Part shown: in pieces, positions 16,166 through 25,097 of the stretch
How positions within the stretch are numbered: the stretch's first letter is position 1
How the letters are laid out: every line of letters begins with the position of its first letter
Assembly: GCA_030683155.1 (NCBI GenBank)
Contig: JAUXMV010000023.1
Coordinates: 1 to 64,000, forward strand
Direction of reading: 5' to 3'
Origin: Bacteroidales bacterium
Lineage (GTDB): Bacteria; Bacteroidota; Bacteroidia; Bacteroidales; F082
DNA length: 64,000 bases
Notes under the pieces: generated by a model
Databases searched by the model: none
What the model was told of the DNA's origin: nothing
What the model saw: the letters and a program-made list of their open reading frames with translations, nothing else
Made by a program: the position numbers and the translations under genes

Positions 16166-17005
16166 TTATAAAATGTTTAGCCTGAAGCGCACATAGGATG
16201 TTACGAGCAGTAAATATTTTGAGGTGTTTGGAACGCGAATTCTTTTGTCTTCCAACAGCCTTTTAGCATGAAGCCGTTTGATCTTTTTGAATAGGTTGAA
16301 GTAATAAACGTAAGCAACATAAACACCATATCTGGCTCCAACAGGAAGTTTTTTAATGCCATCGAGGCCATCTTTGAAGTCTTTGGCAATGTCATCTTCA
16401 ATCCTTTTCTTGGCAGCGGCATCGAAACTTTTAACATCGAGTCCGGGGAAATATGTACGTCCCAAATGGTTATGATCGTTATGCATATCGCGAAAGAAGT
16501 TGATTTTTTGAAATGCTGAGCCAAGTCGCATTGCAGGATAAACAAGCTCTTTATATTTTTCTTTGCTGCCCTCAGCAAATACATGCAGACACATCAATCC
16601 AACGACTTCGGCTGAACCTAAAATGTAATCTTCATAAAGCATTTGATTGTACTCAATTTCATCGAGATCCATTTCCATGCTTTTGAGAAACCTGTCAATG
16701 TGTGCCCACTTAATGCCATATCGATGCACTGTTTCCTGAAAGCTGTTTAAAATAGGGTTGAGGCTTATTTTTCTTTCAATGGCAAGTTCAGTGTCTTTCC
16801 TGAATTCGGCCATTAGGGTCTCTTTATCGAAACCATGAAATGAATCAACGATTTCATCGGCAAGACGCACAAAACCGTATATTGCATAGATAGGATCGTG
16901 AAACTTTTTTTCAAAAAGTCTAATACCCAAAGCAAATGAAGTAGTATAGGCCTTTGTTGTTAGTTTGCTAATCCGAAAAGAAACATCATCATAAAGCGCT
17001 TTCAT
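16166..17005 (-). CDS. crtB: Phytoene synthase (squalene/phytoene synthase family)
   Basis: The enzyme joins two geranylgeranyl diphosphates head to head to give phytoene. Of the two Asp-rich diphosphate-binding motifs, the first is DEIVDSF (about residue 49) and the second is FRDMHNDHNHLGRTYFP. The N-terminal SFALGIRLF is also family-typical. The length of 279 residues is normal. The ATG at 17005 overlaps the crtI stop by four bases, which suggests translational coupling. Confidence 0.93.
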   Translation of the reverse strand: MKALYDDVSFRISKLTTKAYTTSFALGIRLFEKKFHDPIYAIYGFVRLADEIVDSFHGFDKETLMAEFRKDTELAIERKISLNPILNSFQETVHRYGIKWAHIDRFLKSMEMDLDEIEYNQMLYEDYILGSAEVVGLMCLHVFAEGSKEKYKELVYPAMRLGSAFQKINFFRDMHNDHNHLGRTYFPGLDVKSFDAAAKKRIEDDIAKDFKDGLDGIKKLPVGARYGVYVAYVYYFNLFKKIKRLHAKRLLEDKRIRVPNTSKYLLLVTSYVRFRLNIL

Positions 17006-18483
17006 TTTAACTTTTTTTGGCGTTCAATTATATCTTTTGCTGCTACTTGTCCAGAAATTATTGTCGGAGGAACCCCAGGTCCGGGCGTTGTTAGCTGACC
17101 TACATACAACAGATTTGAAAGCTTTTTGTTGAACATGGAAGGTTTTAAAATTGCTGTTTGTCTGAGGGTGTTTGCCAATCCATAGGCATTTCCTTTGAAT
17201 GCATGATAGTCGGTTGCAAAATCTCTGTTGGAGTAGAATTTTTGGTAAACAATGTTTTCTTTGAAATTATAGCCAAGTGTTTCCTCAATACGTTGAATCG
17301 AAAAATCAAAGTAATGTTGCCTAACTTCATCGGTATCATGCAATCCCGGTGCAACAGGAATCAAAACAAAGAGATTTTCCATTCCGTCGGGAGCGGTAGA
17401 AAGATCAGTTTTTGACGTACAGCTTAAATAGACAGAAGGATTCTCGGGCCACATTGGCTGTTCATAAATCTGCTCTGCGTGTTTCTCGAAATCTTCATTA
17501 AAAATGAGTGTATGATGGAGAATGTCATCAAGTTTTTTATTAACACCTAAGTAATAGATGAGTGAAGAAGGCGACATTGTGCGGCTGTCCCAGTATTTTT
17601 CATCATACATTCGGTATTGAGCAGGCAGAATTTTTTGCTCCACATGATGGTAATCTGCGCTTGCAACCACATAATCTGCATCAATTGTGCGCTTGTCTGT
17701 CACAACAGCTCTAACGGTTTTGTTGCCATACTCAAATGCTTTAACTTCTTCGTCGAAAGAGAATTTTACGCCTAAGCTTCGTGCAAGTTTTTCGAAACCC
17801 TCCACAACGCTGTACATGCCATTTTTTGGATACCAAGTGCCCAAAATCATATCACCATAATTCATGAGACTATACAAAGCGGGTGTTTTTTGGGCTGTCG
17901 CACCAAGAAACAAAATCGGGAATTCGAGAATTCTTAACAGTTTTGGGTGGTTGAAGTACTTCCTTATATAAGAATGAAATGATGTAAGAATATGCATCCT
18001 GAGTGCATTTTTCATGATGTCCCATTCTGCAAATTCGAGTAAACTTTTGGATGGCTTAAAAACAAGTTTTTTGATGCCAATTTCATATTTGAAAGCTGCT
18101 TCTTCTAAAAATTTCTTTAATTTCAAGCCGCTCCCTGGCTCTATAGAGTCGAATAAACTATAGAGTGCCTGCTCATCTGCAGGAAGGTCGACTCTGTCTC
18201 CCGGCCCGAAATATATAGTGTAAGATGGGTCGAGCCTTTCGAGTTCATAAAAATCAGAAACAGATTTACCAAAGTAGTTAAAGAATTGCTCAAAAACGTC
18301 TGGCATCCAGTACCAACTTGGCCCCATGTCGAATGTAAATCCTTGATCGCTGAACTTCCTGGCTCTTCCGCCGGACATAGAGTGTTTTTCGATTATTTCA
18401 ACCTCAAATCCATGTTTTGCGAGAACAGAAGCAGTAGATAATCCTGAAAAACCAGCGCCGATAACAACTACTTTTTTAGTCAT
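17002..18483 (-). CDS. crtI: Phytoene desaturase
   Basis: This FAD-dependent, membrane-associated enzyme desaturates phytoene towards lycopene. The Rossmann FAD motif VVVIGAGFSGLS starts at residue 5, followed by the Glu of EIIEKH and GGRARKF. The C-terminal family motif is GQLTTPGPGVPPTIISGQ. The protein is 493 residues from the ATG at 18483. An upstream ATG at 18519 would overlap the -7 promoter box and is rejected. It is the first gene of the crtI-crtB-unknown-idi-crtZ operon. Confidence 0.94.
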   Translation of the reverse strand: MTKKVVVIGAGFSGLSTASVLAKHGFEVEIIEKHSMSGGRARKFSDQGFTFDMGPSWYWMPDVFEQFFNYFGKSVSDFYELERLDPSYTIYFGPGDRVDLPADEQALYSLFDSIEPGSGLKLKKFLEEAAFKYEIGIKKLVFKPSKSLLEFAEWDIMKNALRMHILTSFHSYIRKYFNHPKLLRILEFPILFLGATAQKTPALYSLMNYGDMILGTWYPKNGMYSVVEGFEKLARSLGVKFSFDEEVKAFEYGNKTVRAVVTDKRTIDADYVVASADYHHVEQKILPAQYRMYDEKYWDSRTMSPSSLIYYLGVNKKLDDILHHTLIFNEDFEKHAEQIYEQPMWPENPSVYLSCTSKTDLSTAPDGMENLFVLIPVAPGLHDTDEVRQHYFDFSIQRIEETLGYNFKENIVYQKFYSNRDFATDYHAFKGNAYGLANTLRQTAILKPSMFNKKLSNLLYVGQLTTPGPGVPPTIISGQVAAKDIIERQKKLK

Positions 18484-18506
18484 TTTGTTTTGTTTTAACT
18501 TGTACT

Positions 18507-18542
18507 CAAAACTAAACATTTAACTTGATTTTTTTGTTCAAA
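18507..18542 (-). promoter_or_regulatory. Promoter of the carotenoid operon
   Basis: On the minus strand TAGTTTTG (18514-18507) lies 23 bases before the crtI ATG, and TTTG (18542-18539) lies 24 bases further upstream, one base beyond the usual spacing. No regulator gene or operator is visible next to it. Confidence 0.6.
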
Positions 18543-18727
18543 AATTCAAGATTTTATTAATTAAGTTTTTCAAAAAAAAAACGGCTTAATGAATCTAATG
18601 AAAAAAGGTTTGAAAATGGTTGCAGACTCTTTTAATTGCTATCTTTTTCTGAACAAGCAGCTACTAAACAATGCTTAAATTTGGCTTCAGTTGCTGACAT
18701 TCAAATTCAATAGTCAATTAGTTTTAA

Positions 18728-18735
18728 TAAATTTG
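18728..18735 (+). promoter_or_regulatory. Candidate -7 element of the antiporter gene
   Basis: TAAATTTG ends 25 bases before the ATG at 18761. No matching TTTG stands upstream at the usual distance. Confidence 0.5.
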
Positions 18736-18760
18736 CCCGGAAAAGATAATAAAGACATTT

Positions 18761-19876
18761 ATGAATATTGCGGTAACAGTTGTTTCAGTAGGGGTGCTTG
18801 TTTTTTTGGCACACGTTTTTGCCGAAATATTTAGTCGAAAAAAAATTCCTGATGTACTTCTTCTAATTGTGGTTGGCCTCATTGTCGGCCCGCTTATGAA
18901 TATCATTTCGATTGATGATTTTGGAATGATTGGCCCAGTATTTACTACGATAACCCTTGTCACGATTTTATTTGAAGGGGGAACAGAACTAAGATTTGAC
19001 GCCTTAAAGAACTCATTAAAGGGCACTTCTCTTCTTACAAATCTCAATTTTTTCGTTACAATGATTGTTGTTGGGTTGATTGGCTGGCTTGCTTTCGATT
19101 TGCCTGTTTTGGTTTCTTTAATGCTTGGTTCTATCGTTGGAGGAACTTCCTCAGCAGTTGTTATTCCGCTTGTTCGCCAATTGGAGATGGGAAAAAACAG
19201 TAAAACAGTCCTGATACTCGAATCAGCTTTCAGCGATGTTTTGTGCATCGTTTTTGCTTTGGCGTTCATGGAAGCTATTGAAATGGGTCAGTTAAATATT
19301 GGCCTGATGATTGGAAATGTTTTTGCTTCATTTATTCTTGCGACGCTGATAGGACTTTCCGGAGCCTTTTTCTGGTCAATGGTTTTACATAAAATCCGTA
19401 ATATCAATAATTCCATTTTTACAACACCTGCATTTGTCTTCATCATTTTTGGCATAAGCGAGTTGTTAGGCTATAGTGGTGCCATATCTGCTCTTGCTTT
19501 TGGAATTGGCCTTGCAAATATGGATTCTTTGGCTTCACCAATTATTCAATCCATTATAGCTAAAAGGACAGATACCCTCAACGAAACTGAAAGAGTACTT
19601 TTCAGTGAAATTGTATTTTTATTGAAGACATTCTTTTTTGTTTACATTGGTATTTCGATCAGGCTTGATGATTTGTTTCCTATTATTATCGGTTTCATCA
19701 TAACGCTGATATTGTTTGTAGTAAGAGTGCCTGTTGTAAGAGCCTCAATGCCAAATAGTCAGGATCATAAACTTGACTTGTATTATATGTCAGCTATAGT
19801 CCCAAAAGGGCTTGCTGCTGCTGTCCTCGCTACAATCCCTCTTCAGCGGGGTATTGCGGGGGGGAGTTTATCATGA
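18761..19876 (+). CDS. Cation:proton antiporter, N-terminal part (frame broken)
   Basis: This integral membrane protein has about eleven hydrophobic segments in 371 residues and resembles the NhaP/CPA group of Na+/H+ or K+/H+ exchangers. Typical features are LFEGGTELRF, SIVGGTSSAVVIP and the charged membrane motif ESAFSD, where many relatives have ND. It ends abruptly with AGGSLS after a run of seven G at 19858-19864. The last membrane helix lies in the next frame, whose ATG overlaps this stop (ATGA). One more G would fuse the two into about 460 residues, the normal family length. It is either a homopolymer sequencing error, a phase-variable site, or two coupled chains. Confidence 0.82.
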   Translation: MNIAVTVVSVGVLVFLAHVFAEIFSRKKIPDVLLLIVVGLIVGPLMNIISIDDFGMIGPVFTTITLVTILFEGGTELRFDALKNSLKGTSLLTNLNFFVTMIVVGLIGWLAFDLPVLVSLMLGSIVGGTSSAVVIPLVRQLEMGKNSKTVLILESAFSDVLCIVFALAFMEAIEMGQLNIGLMIGNVFASFILATLIGLSGAFFWSMVLHKIRNINNSIFTTPAFVFIIFGISELLGYSGAISALAFGIGLANMDSLASPIIQSIIAKRTDTLNETERVLFSEIVFLLKTFFFVYIGISIRLDDLFPIIIGFIITLILFVVRVPVVRASMPNSQDHKLDLYYMSAIVPKGLAAAVLATIPLQRGIAGGSLS

Positions 19877-20145
19877 ACCTAACTTTTTCAATTGTTCTTT
19901 TTAGTATTGTTTTTACCTCAGTTTTAGTGTCATTGGTCGGAAACAATGCCACTGTGCGCAGAACATACGAGTTGGGTTTAAATTTTAGCATGTTGTTTCG
20001 CATACTTGTTCAAAAATATCAAAAAGCGAGAAAACTTAAAAAATTAAGGAATGAGGCACTTTTCAAAGAGCCAATACAATCAGACTATAATACTGTGATT
20101 TCAGAATTAAATGCCAACAAAGAAGAAGACGAAATTAAAAAATGA
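19873..20145 (+). CDS. Cation:proton antiporter, C-terminal part (frame broken)
   Basis: This 90-residue fragment begins with a hydrophobic helix (NLTFSIVLFSIVFTSVLVSL) that is the expected final membrane segment of the antiporter, followed by a basic cytoplasmic tail. Reading back from its ATG in the same frame gives GEFIMN, which would follow the AGG of the first part naturally. It is therefore best read as the same gene displaced by one base. It could be made as a separate chain through the ATGA overlap, but no such split antiporter is known to me. Confidence 0.75.
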   Translation: MNLTFSIVLFSIVFTSVLVSLVGNNATVRRTYELGLNFSMLFRILVQKYQKARKLKKLRNEALFKEPIQSDYNTVISELNANKEEDEIKK

Positions 20146-20176
20146 AGAATATATTGTTTAGTTATAAGAAATATAC

Positions 20177-20184
20177 TATTTTTG
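20177..20184 (+). promoter_or_regulatory. Promoter element of rpsO
   Basis: TATTTTTG ends 28 bases before the rpsO ATG. ATTG at 20153-20156 sits 20 bases upstream as an imperfect -33 element. Confidence 0.6.
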
Positions 20185-20212
20185 CAGGCTCAAAATTTGA
20201 AACGGAAGACAT

Positions 20213-20482
20213 ATGTATTTAACTGCAGAAAAGAAGACAGAAATTTTTAGTGAATTCGGGCAATCAGCTACCGATACTGGTTCTGCCGAAGGACAGATTG
20301 CGTTGTTTACCTTTAGAATCAAGCATCTTACAGAACATCTCAAGGAGAACAAAAAAGACATGTTCACCATGCGTTCACTGGTTAGGTTGGTTGGTAAAAG
20401 AAGGAAATTACTTGATTACCTAAAATCAAAAGACATCGAAAGATACCGCGAAATCATCAAGAAGTTAGGTATCCGTAAATAA
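20213..20482 (+). CDS. rpsO: Ribosomal protein S15
   Basis: This small-subunit protein binds 16S rRNA early in assembly. All of its 89 residues match the four-helix S15 fold, with the conserved GSAEGQIALFTFRI and HLTEHLKENKKD, then LVGKRRKLLDYL. It is followed by a strong terminator and then pnp, the classical rpsO-pnp order. In other bacteria S15 also represses its own mRNA, but no matching leader structure can be shown here. Confidence 0.97.
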   Translation: MYLTAEKKTEIFSEFGQSATDTGSAEGQIALFTFRIKHLTEHLKENKKDMFTMRSLVRLVGKRRKLLDYLKSKDIERYREIIKKLGIRK

Positions 20483-20505
20483 AACAGGACCCTCGAAAAG
20501 TCTCC

Positions 20506-20535
20506 AAAAGGCAATTTTAATGATTGCCTTTTTTT
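20506..20535 (+). terminator. Intrinsic terminator between rpsO and pnp
   Basis: AAAAGGCAAT and ATTGCCTTTT form a 10-bp perfect stem with a 7-base loop and end in seven T. pnp would then depend on read-through or on its own promoter, which I could not find. Confidence 0.88.
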
Positions 20536-20577
20536 GCATTTTCACAGGTTACATCATTACATTTTTAATATTTTTTT

Positions 20578-22725
20578 ATGAGTCCTCAAGGAATTAAACA
20601 ATCGTTTGAACTGCCTGATGGTAGGTTGGTTACAATTGAAACAGGAAAACTCGCTAAACAAGCTGACGGCGCTGTCGTAGTCTCCATTGGTAAAACAATG
20701 ATTCTTGCTACTGTGGTTTCTGCAAAAGAAGCAAAAGAAGATGTGGATTTTATGCCACTTTCAGTAGATTATAAAGAAAAATATGCTGCTACAGGTAAGT
20801 TTCCTGGTGGTTTCTTTAAAAGAGAAGGTCGCCCTTCGGATTATGAAATTTTAATTGCACGATTGACTGACCGTGCTTTACGACCACTTTTCCCCGACGA
20901 TTATCATGCTGAAACAATGGTTACGATCAACCTCATTTCAGGTGAAGAGGATGTTGCTCCGGATGCATATGCTGCTTTGGCGGCTTCTGCAGCAATTGCA
21001 GTATCTGATATTCCTTTTAACGGACCTATTTCTGAAATAAGAGTTGCACGTATCAATGGTGAATATGTATTGAACCCAACCTTTTCATCCCTGAAAGAAG
21101 CAGACCTTGATTTAATGGTTGCCGCTACCATGGATAACATAATGATGGTTGAAGGTGAATCAAAAGAAGTTTCTGAAATCGTTTATCTCGAAGCACTTAA
21201 GATTGCTCACGAAGCAATCAAAGTGCAATGCCAGGCCCAGCTTGATCTGGCAGCAAAAATTGAAAAAGCCAACCCAAAAAGAACATATTGTCATGAAGTA
21301 AATGATGAAGTTCTTCGTGAAGCAGTTGCAGCGTTTGCCTATAAACCTTGTTATGATTTAGCTTTGACAGGCAATCCAAACAAGCATGAGCGCGCAGATG
21401 GATTTCAGGCCGTAAGAGATCAGTTCATCGAAAGCCTTCCTGAAGAAGAACGTGATGCAAAAAAATCTCTCGTTAAAAAATATTTCCACGATGTGGAGAA
21501 AAAGGCTGTCCGTGATGCTATCCTGAATGAAAAAATACGCCTCGACGGAAGGAAGCTTAATGAAATCAGACCAATCTGGTGTGAAGTTGATTACTTACCT
21601 TCAGCACATGGTTCAGCCATTTTTACACGTGGTGAAACACAGGCGCTCGTCACAATTACATTAGGTAACAAAATGGATGAGCAAACGATTGATGGTGCTG
21701 TTATTGAAGGAAAATCAAACTTCATGCTTCATTATAATTTCCCTCCTTTCTCAACAGGTGAAGCCAGACCATACCGCGGTGTGAGTCGTCGCGAAGTTGG
21801 ACACGGTAATCTTGCTGAACGTGCACTTAAAATCATGGTGCCTGGAACCGACGAAAATCCTTATACAATCAGAGTCGTTAGTGATATTCTTGAATCTAAT
21901 GGATCATCCTCAATGGCTTCTGTATGCGGTGGAACACTTGCCTTGCTCGATGCTGGAGTGAAAATGAAGAAACCGGTAGCAGGTATCGCAATGGGACTTA
22001 TCTCTGAAGGAAGAGATGGAAAGTTTGCCGTTCTTTCTGACATTCTCGGTGATGAAGATCATCTCGGTGATATGGATTTCAAGGTTACCGGTACAAAAGA
22101 TGGCATCACCGCATGCCAAATGGATATTAAAGTGGATGGCCTCACATACGAAGTTCTTCAGATTGCACTCGAACAGGCTAGAGAAGGAAGATTGCACATT
22201 CTCGGTGAAATGGCTAAAACCATTACAGAGCCACGTGCAGACTACAAAGACCATGTGCCAAGAATTGAAAAAATGGTCGTGGATAAAGAATTTATCGGCG
22301 CTATCATTGGACCTGGCGGAAAAATTATTCAGGAAATGCAGCGTGAGACCAACACCGTCATTGTTATCGAAGAGCAAGGCAATTTTGGAATTATCGATAT
22401 CGTTTCAGCCAATAAAGAATCAATCGAACTTGCAAAGGCGCGTATTCGTGCCATAGTTTCAGTACCTGAAGTTGGTGAAGTTTATCTCGGAACAGTGAAA
22501 AGCATTCTTCCTTTTGGAGCTTTTGTTGAAGTTTTACCTGGAAAAGATGGATTGCTTCATATCTCCGAAATTGAATGGAAACGATTGGAAACAGTAGAGA
22601 GCGTGCTTAAGGTTGGCGACAAAATTAAGGTTAAACTCATTGGTGTTGATCAAAAGACCAATAAGATGAAACTTTCGAGAAAAGCCCTACTGCCAAAACC
22701 TGAAGGTTTTCAAGAACGTAACTAA
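20578..22725 (+). CDS. pnp: Polynucleotide phosphorylase
   Basis: This 3'-to-5' exoribonuclease degrades RNA phosphorolytically and can add tails. Two RNase PH domains (about residues 10-220 and 318-550) flank the linker domain. The second carries [19 protein letters not shown] near the active site. The KH domain follows ([16 protein letters not shown], about 573-588), and an S1 domain closes the protein ([14 protein letters not shown]). The length of 715 residues is normal. rpoD starts 52 bases downstream. Confidence 0.97.
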   Translation: MSPQGIKQSFELPDGRLVTIETGKLAKQADGAVVVSIGKTMILATVVSAKEAKEDVDFMPLSVDYKEKYAATGKFPGGFFKREGRPSDYEILIARLTDRALRPLFPDDYHAETMVTINLISGEEDVAPDAYAALAASAAIAVSDIPFNGPISEIRVARINGEYVLNPTFSSLKEADLDLMVAATMDNIMMVEGESKEVSEIVYLEALKIAHEAIKVQCQAQLDLAAKIEKANPKRTYCHEVNDEVLREAVAAFAYKPCYDLALTGNPNKHERADGFQAVRDQFIESLPEEERDAKKSLVKKYFHDVEKKAVRDAILNEKIRLDGRKLNEIRPIWCEVDYLPSAHGSAIFTRGETQALVTITLGNKMDEQTIDGAVIEGKSNFMLHYNFPPFSTGEARPYRGVSRREVGHGNLAERALKIMVPGTDENPYTIRVVSDILESNGSSSMASVCGGTLALLDAGVKMKKPVAGIAMGLISEGRDGKFAVLSDILGDEDHLGDMDFKVTGTKDGITACQMDIKVDGLTYEVLQIALEQAREGRLHILGEMAKTITEPRADYKDHVPRIEKMVVDKEFIGAIIGPGGKIIQEMQRETNTVIVIEEQGNFGIIDIVSANKESIELAKARIRAIVSVPEVGEVYLGTVKSILPFGAFVEVLPGKDGLLHISEIEWKRLETVESVLKVGDKIKVKLIGVDQKTNKMKLSRKALLPKPEGFQERN

Positions 22726-22777
22726 ATCAACTTCTTTTCGTAAAACACCCCAAAAATTAAGCAATTTTTAAGGATTC

Positions 22778-23641
22778 ATGAGGCAGCTAAAAATTACTAA
22801 ACAGGTTACCAACAGGGAAACCGCTTCGCTCGACAAGTATTTACAAGAGATCGGAAAAGTTGAACTGATTACTGCTGAAGAAGAGGTTCATCTTGCACAG
22901 CGAATTAAACAAGGTGACAGGGCTGCTTTGGAGAAGCTTACAAAAGCCAATCTTAGGTTTGTAGTTTCTGTGTCAAAACAGTATCAAAATCAGGGCTTAA
23001 GTCTTCCCGATTTAATCAATGAAGGAAACCTTGGTTTGATTAAGGCTGCCCAGAGATTTGATGAAACACGTGGATTCAAATTTATTTCCTATGCAGTTTG
23101 GTGGATTCGACAGTCAATTCTTCAGGCTCTTGCTGAGCAGTCACGTATCGTCAGACTTCCCCTCAATAAGATTGGTTCAATAAATAAGATCAATAAGGCC
23201 TATGCAAAACTCGAGCAAGAGTTTGAACGTGAACCAAATGCTGAAGAAATAGCAGATGTTCTTGAAGTCACTGAAAACGAAGTCAAAGAATCACTCAAGA
23301 ATGCCGGAAGGCACATCTCGATGGATGCACCGCTTATTCAGGATGAGGACAACACAATGTACGATGTGTTGCGCAGTGAAGAAGCAATTACACCTGAAAC
23401 AGAATTGTTGTATGAGTCTCTGAGAAAGGAAATTGACCGCGCTATTTCGACGTTAACGCCGCGTGAAGCAGATGTTATAAGATTGTATTTCGGTTTAAAC
23501 GGAAGTCATCCAATGACACTTGAGGAGATCGGTGAAAAGTTTGATCTCACACGCGAACGGGTCCGGCAAATAAAAGAAAAAGCCATTCGAAGATTAAAAC
23601 ATACCAGTAGAAGTAAAATACTGAAAAGTTATCTGGGATAA
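22778..23641 (+). CDS. rpoD: Primary sigma factor, short Bacteroidota form
   Basis: This is the housekeeping sigma factor that directs RNA polymerase to the TAnnTTTG promoters seen through the window. The 287 residues contain region 1.2 ([12 protein letters not shown]), region 2 ([19 protein letters not shown], with [10 protein letters not shown] as 2.4), region 3 and region 4.2 ([17 protein letters not shown]). The protein lacks the long region 1.1 of proteobacterial RpoD, as expected for the phylum. A good terminator follows. Confidence 0.96.
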   Translation: MRQLKITKQVTNRETASLDKYLQEIGKVELITAEEEVHLAQRIKQGDRAALEKLTKANLRFVVSVSKQYQNQGLSLPDLINEGNLGLIKAAQRFDETRGFKFISYAVWWIRQSILQALAEQSRIVRLPLNKIGSINKINKAYAKLEQEFEREPNAEEIADVLEVTENEVKESLKNAGRHISMDAPLIQDEDNTMYDVLRSEEAITPETELLYESLRKEIDRAISTLTPREADVIRLYFGLNGSHPMTLEEIGEKFDLTRERVRQIKEKAIRRLKHTSRSKILKSYLG

Positions 23642-23646
23642 ATAAT

Positions 23647-23680
23647 AAAAGCCTCTTTTTCGAAAGGGGCTTTTATATTA
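23647..23680 (+). terminator. Intrinsic terminator after rpoD
   Basis: AAAAGCCTCTTT and AAAGGGGCTTTT pair over 12 positions with one G-T wobble and a 3-base loop, six bases after the rpoD stop. The pairing ends in a T run. Confidence 0.85.
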
Positions 23681-23765
23681 TAACCTGTTTCAACCTCAAT
23701 ATTAGTTTTAGAATTTTCCGTTCCTCTATATGGCCTAAACCGAGATAAAAAGCATTTAATATTAT

Positions 23766-23787
23766 TACCTTTGCCGAAGTAAATTTG
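23766..23787 (+). promoter_or_regulatory. Two candidate -7 elements of rpe
   Basis: TACCTTTG at 23766-23773 and TAAATTTG at 23780-23787 both fit the consensus upstream of the start. Neither has a clear TTTG upstream, so which one is used is open. Confidence 0.5.
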
Positions 23788-23811
23788 AATCAAATAATAT
23801 AAATGCTTTAT

Positions 23812-24468
23812 ATGAAACCACTTATAGCACCATCACTTTTGTCAGCTGATTTCTTAAATCTTGGAGATGATATTGAAATGGTTAACCGGAGTGAGGCCGA
23901 TTGGTTTCATTGTGATGTGATGGATGGGATTTTTGTTCCAAATATATCATTCGGGTTGCCAGTAATAAAAGCAATAAAAACAAAAGCTGAAAAACCATTG
24001 GATGTACATTTGATGATTCAGCATCCCGAACGTTTTATCAATGATTTTAAAAATGCCGGAGCTGATTTGCTGTCTGTTCACTATGAAGTTTGCTCTCATT
24101 TGCACCGAACTTTGCAGGAAATTAAAAACCTTGACATGAAAGCAGGGATAGTCCTTAATCCTCATACGCATGTCACAGTACTTGAAAATATTCTTTCAGA
24201 AGCTGATTTTGTGCTTCTTATGTCGGTAAATCCTGGTTTTGGCGGACAGTCATTTATTCCCGAAACATTTGATAAAATCAAAAAATTAAAAGAAATGATT
24301 CTGAAGAAGAATCTTCAAACACTAATAGAAGTTGATGGTGGTATAGGTTTAAATAATGCAAAACAATTAATTGAAGCAGGCGCTGATGTCTTGGTTGCAG
24401 GGAATGCAGTTTTTAAAAACCCTGATCCATCATTGGCAATAAAAATGTTAAAAAATTCTTTCTTTTAA
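23812..24468 (+). CDS. rpe: Ribulose-phosphate 3-epimerase
   Basis: The enzyme interconverts ribulose 5-phosphate and xylulose 5-phosphate in the pentose phosphate pathway. The TIM-barrel motifs are in order: APSLLSADF, HCDVMDG, LDVHLMI, MSVNPGFGGQ and EVDGGI. They carry the metal-binding His and Asp residues. From the ATG at 23812 it has 218 residues, beginning MKPLIAPSLLSA as in relatives. An ATG three codons earlier (23803) is also possible. No RBS separates the two. Confidence 0.95.
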   Translation: MKPLIAPSLLSADFLNLGDDIEMVNRSEADWFHCDVMDGIFVPNISFGLPVIKAIKTKAEKPLDVHLMIQHPERFINDFKNAGADLLSVHYEVCSHLHRTLQEIKNLDMKAGIVLNPHTHVTVLENILSEADFVLLMSVNPGFGGQSFIPETFDKIKKLKEMILKKNLQTLIEVDGGIGLNNAKQLIEAGADVLVAGNAVFKNPDPSLAIKMLKNSFF

Positions 24469-24511
24469 TTAAAATCCCTATTTTTACAAACCAAAAAACA
24501 TCACATTCTTT

Positions 24512-24952
24512 ATGAGTGCTTTTCAGGATAATATCACAGTTGCTGCCCCGGACAACAAACAATATATCGTTAGAAACAAGCATGTTGACTGGTTAGGCAA
24601 AACAGTTTTAATTGTCGAAGACACACCATCAAATTTTCAACTTATTGAGACTTATCTGTCTCGTACAGGCGTTACTATTATTCATGTTGATAATGGCAAC
24701 AAAGCATTGGAGATTATAGAACATAAAGAATCAATCGACTTAATAGTTATGGATATTCGTTTGCCCGAAATGAACGGATTAATTGCAACCCGAAAAATAA
24801 GGGAAAAGAATTCCAGCATCCCAATCATTGCTCAAACTGCTTATGCTATGGATACAGATAAAGAACTCTGCTTAAGTGCCGGTTGCAATGAGTTTATTCC
24901 TAAGCCCTTCAGAAAACATGAATTGCTGGATGTGATGGCGAATTATCTGTAA
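24512..24952 (+). CDS. Single-domain response regulator (CheY-like receiver)
   Basis: This 146-residue protein consists of one receiver domain after about 30 residues of leader. The acidic cluster VEDTPSN, the phospho-acceptor Asp in VMDIRLPEMNG, the Thr in AQTAYA and the Lys in PKPF are all present, so it should be phosphorylated. There is no output domain. Proteins like this pass phosphate in relays or act by protein contact. No histidine kinase is adjacent, so the partner is unknown. It follows rpe by 43 bases and may share its mRNA. Confidence 0.88.
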   Translation: MSAFQDNITVAAPDNKQYIVRNKHVDWLGKTVLIVEDTPSNFQLIETYLSRTGVTIIHVDNGNKALEIIEHKESIDLIVMDIRLPEMNGLIATRKIREKNSSIPIIAQTAYAMDTDKELCLSAGCNEFIPKPFRKHELLDVMANYL

Positions 24953-25066
24953 TTTCATCAATTCCCCTTTTATCTTTTTCGCACTTTTTGCATATTCTAA
25001 GCAAATTTTAGCTTGCCTTATTCTTCTTTTGTTTGATTTCAAGACGACATATTGATTGTGAATTTG

Positions 25067-25074
25067 TAACTTTG
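25067..25074 (+). promoter_or_regulatory. Candidate -7 element of pepD
   Basis: TAACTTTG ends 23 bases before the pepD ATG. No TTTG was found at the expected distance upstream. Confidence 0.5.
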
Positions 25075-25097
25075 TACAAATTAAAAAATGTTTAATT

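Noticed and set aside
18724..19269. A 181-codon minus-strand frame over the antiporter start
   Set aside because: It is antisense to clear membrane-helix coding sequence and encodes a Thr/Ser/Lys-rich chain with no domain.
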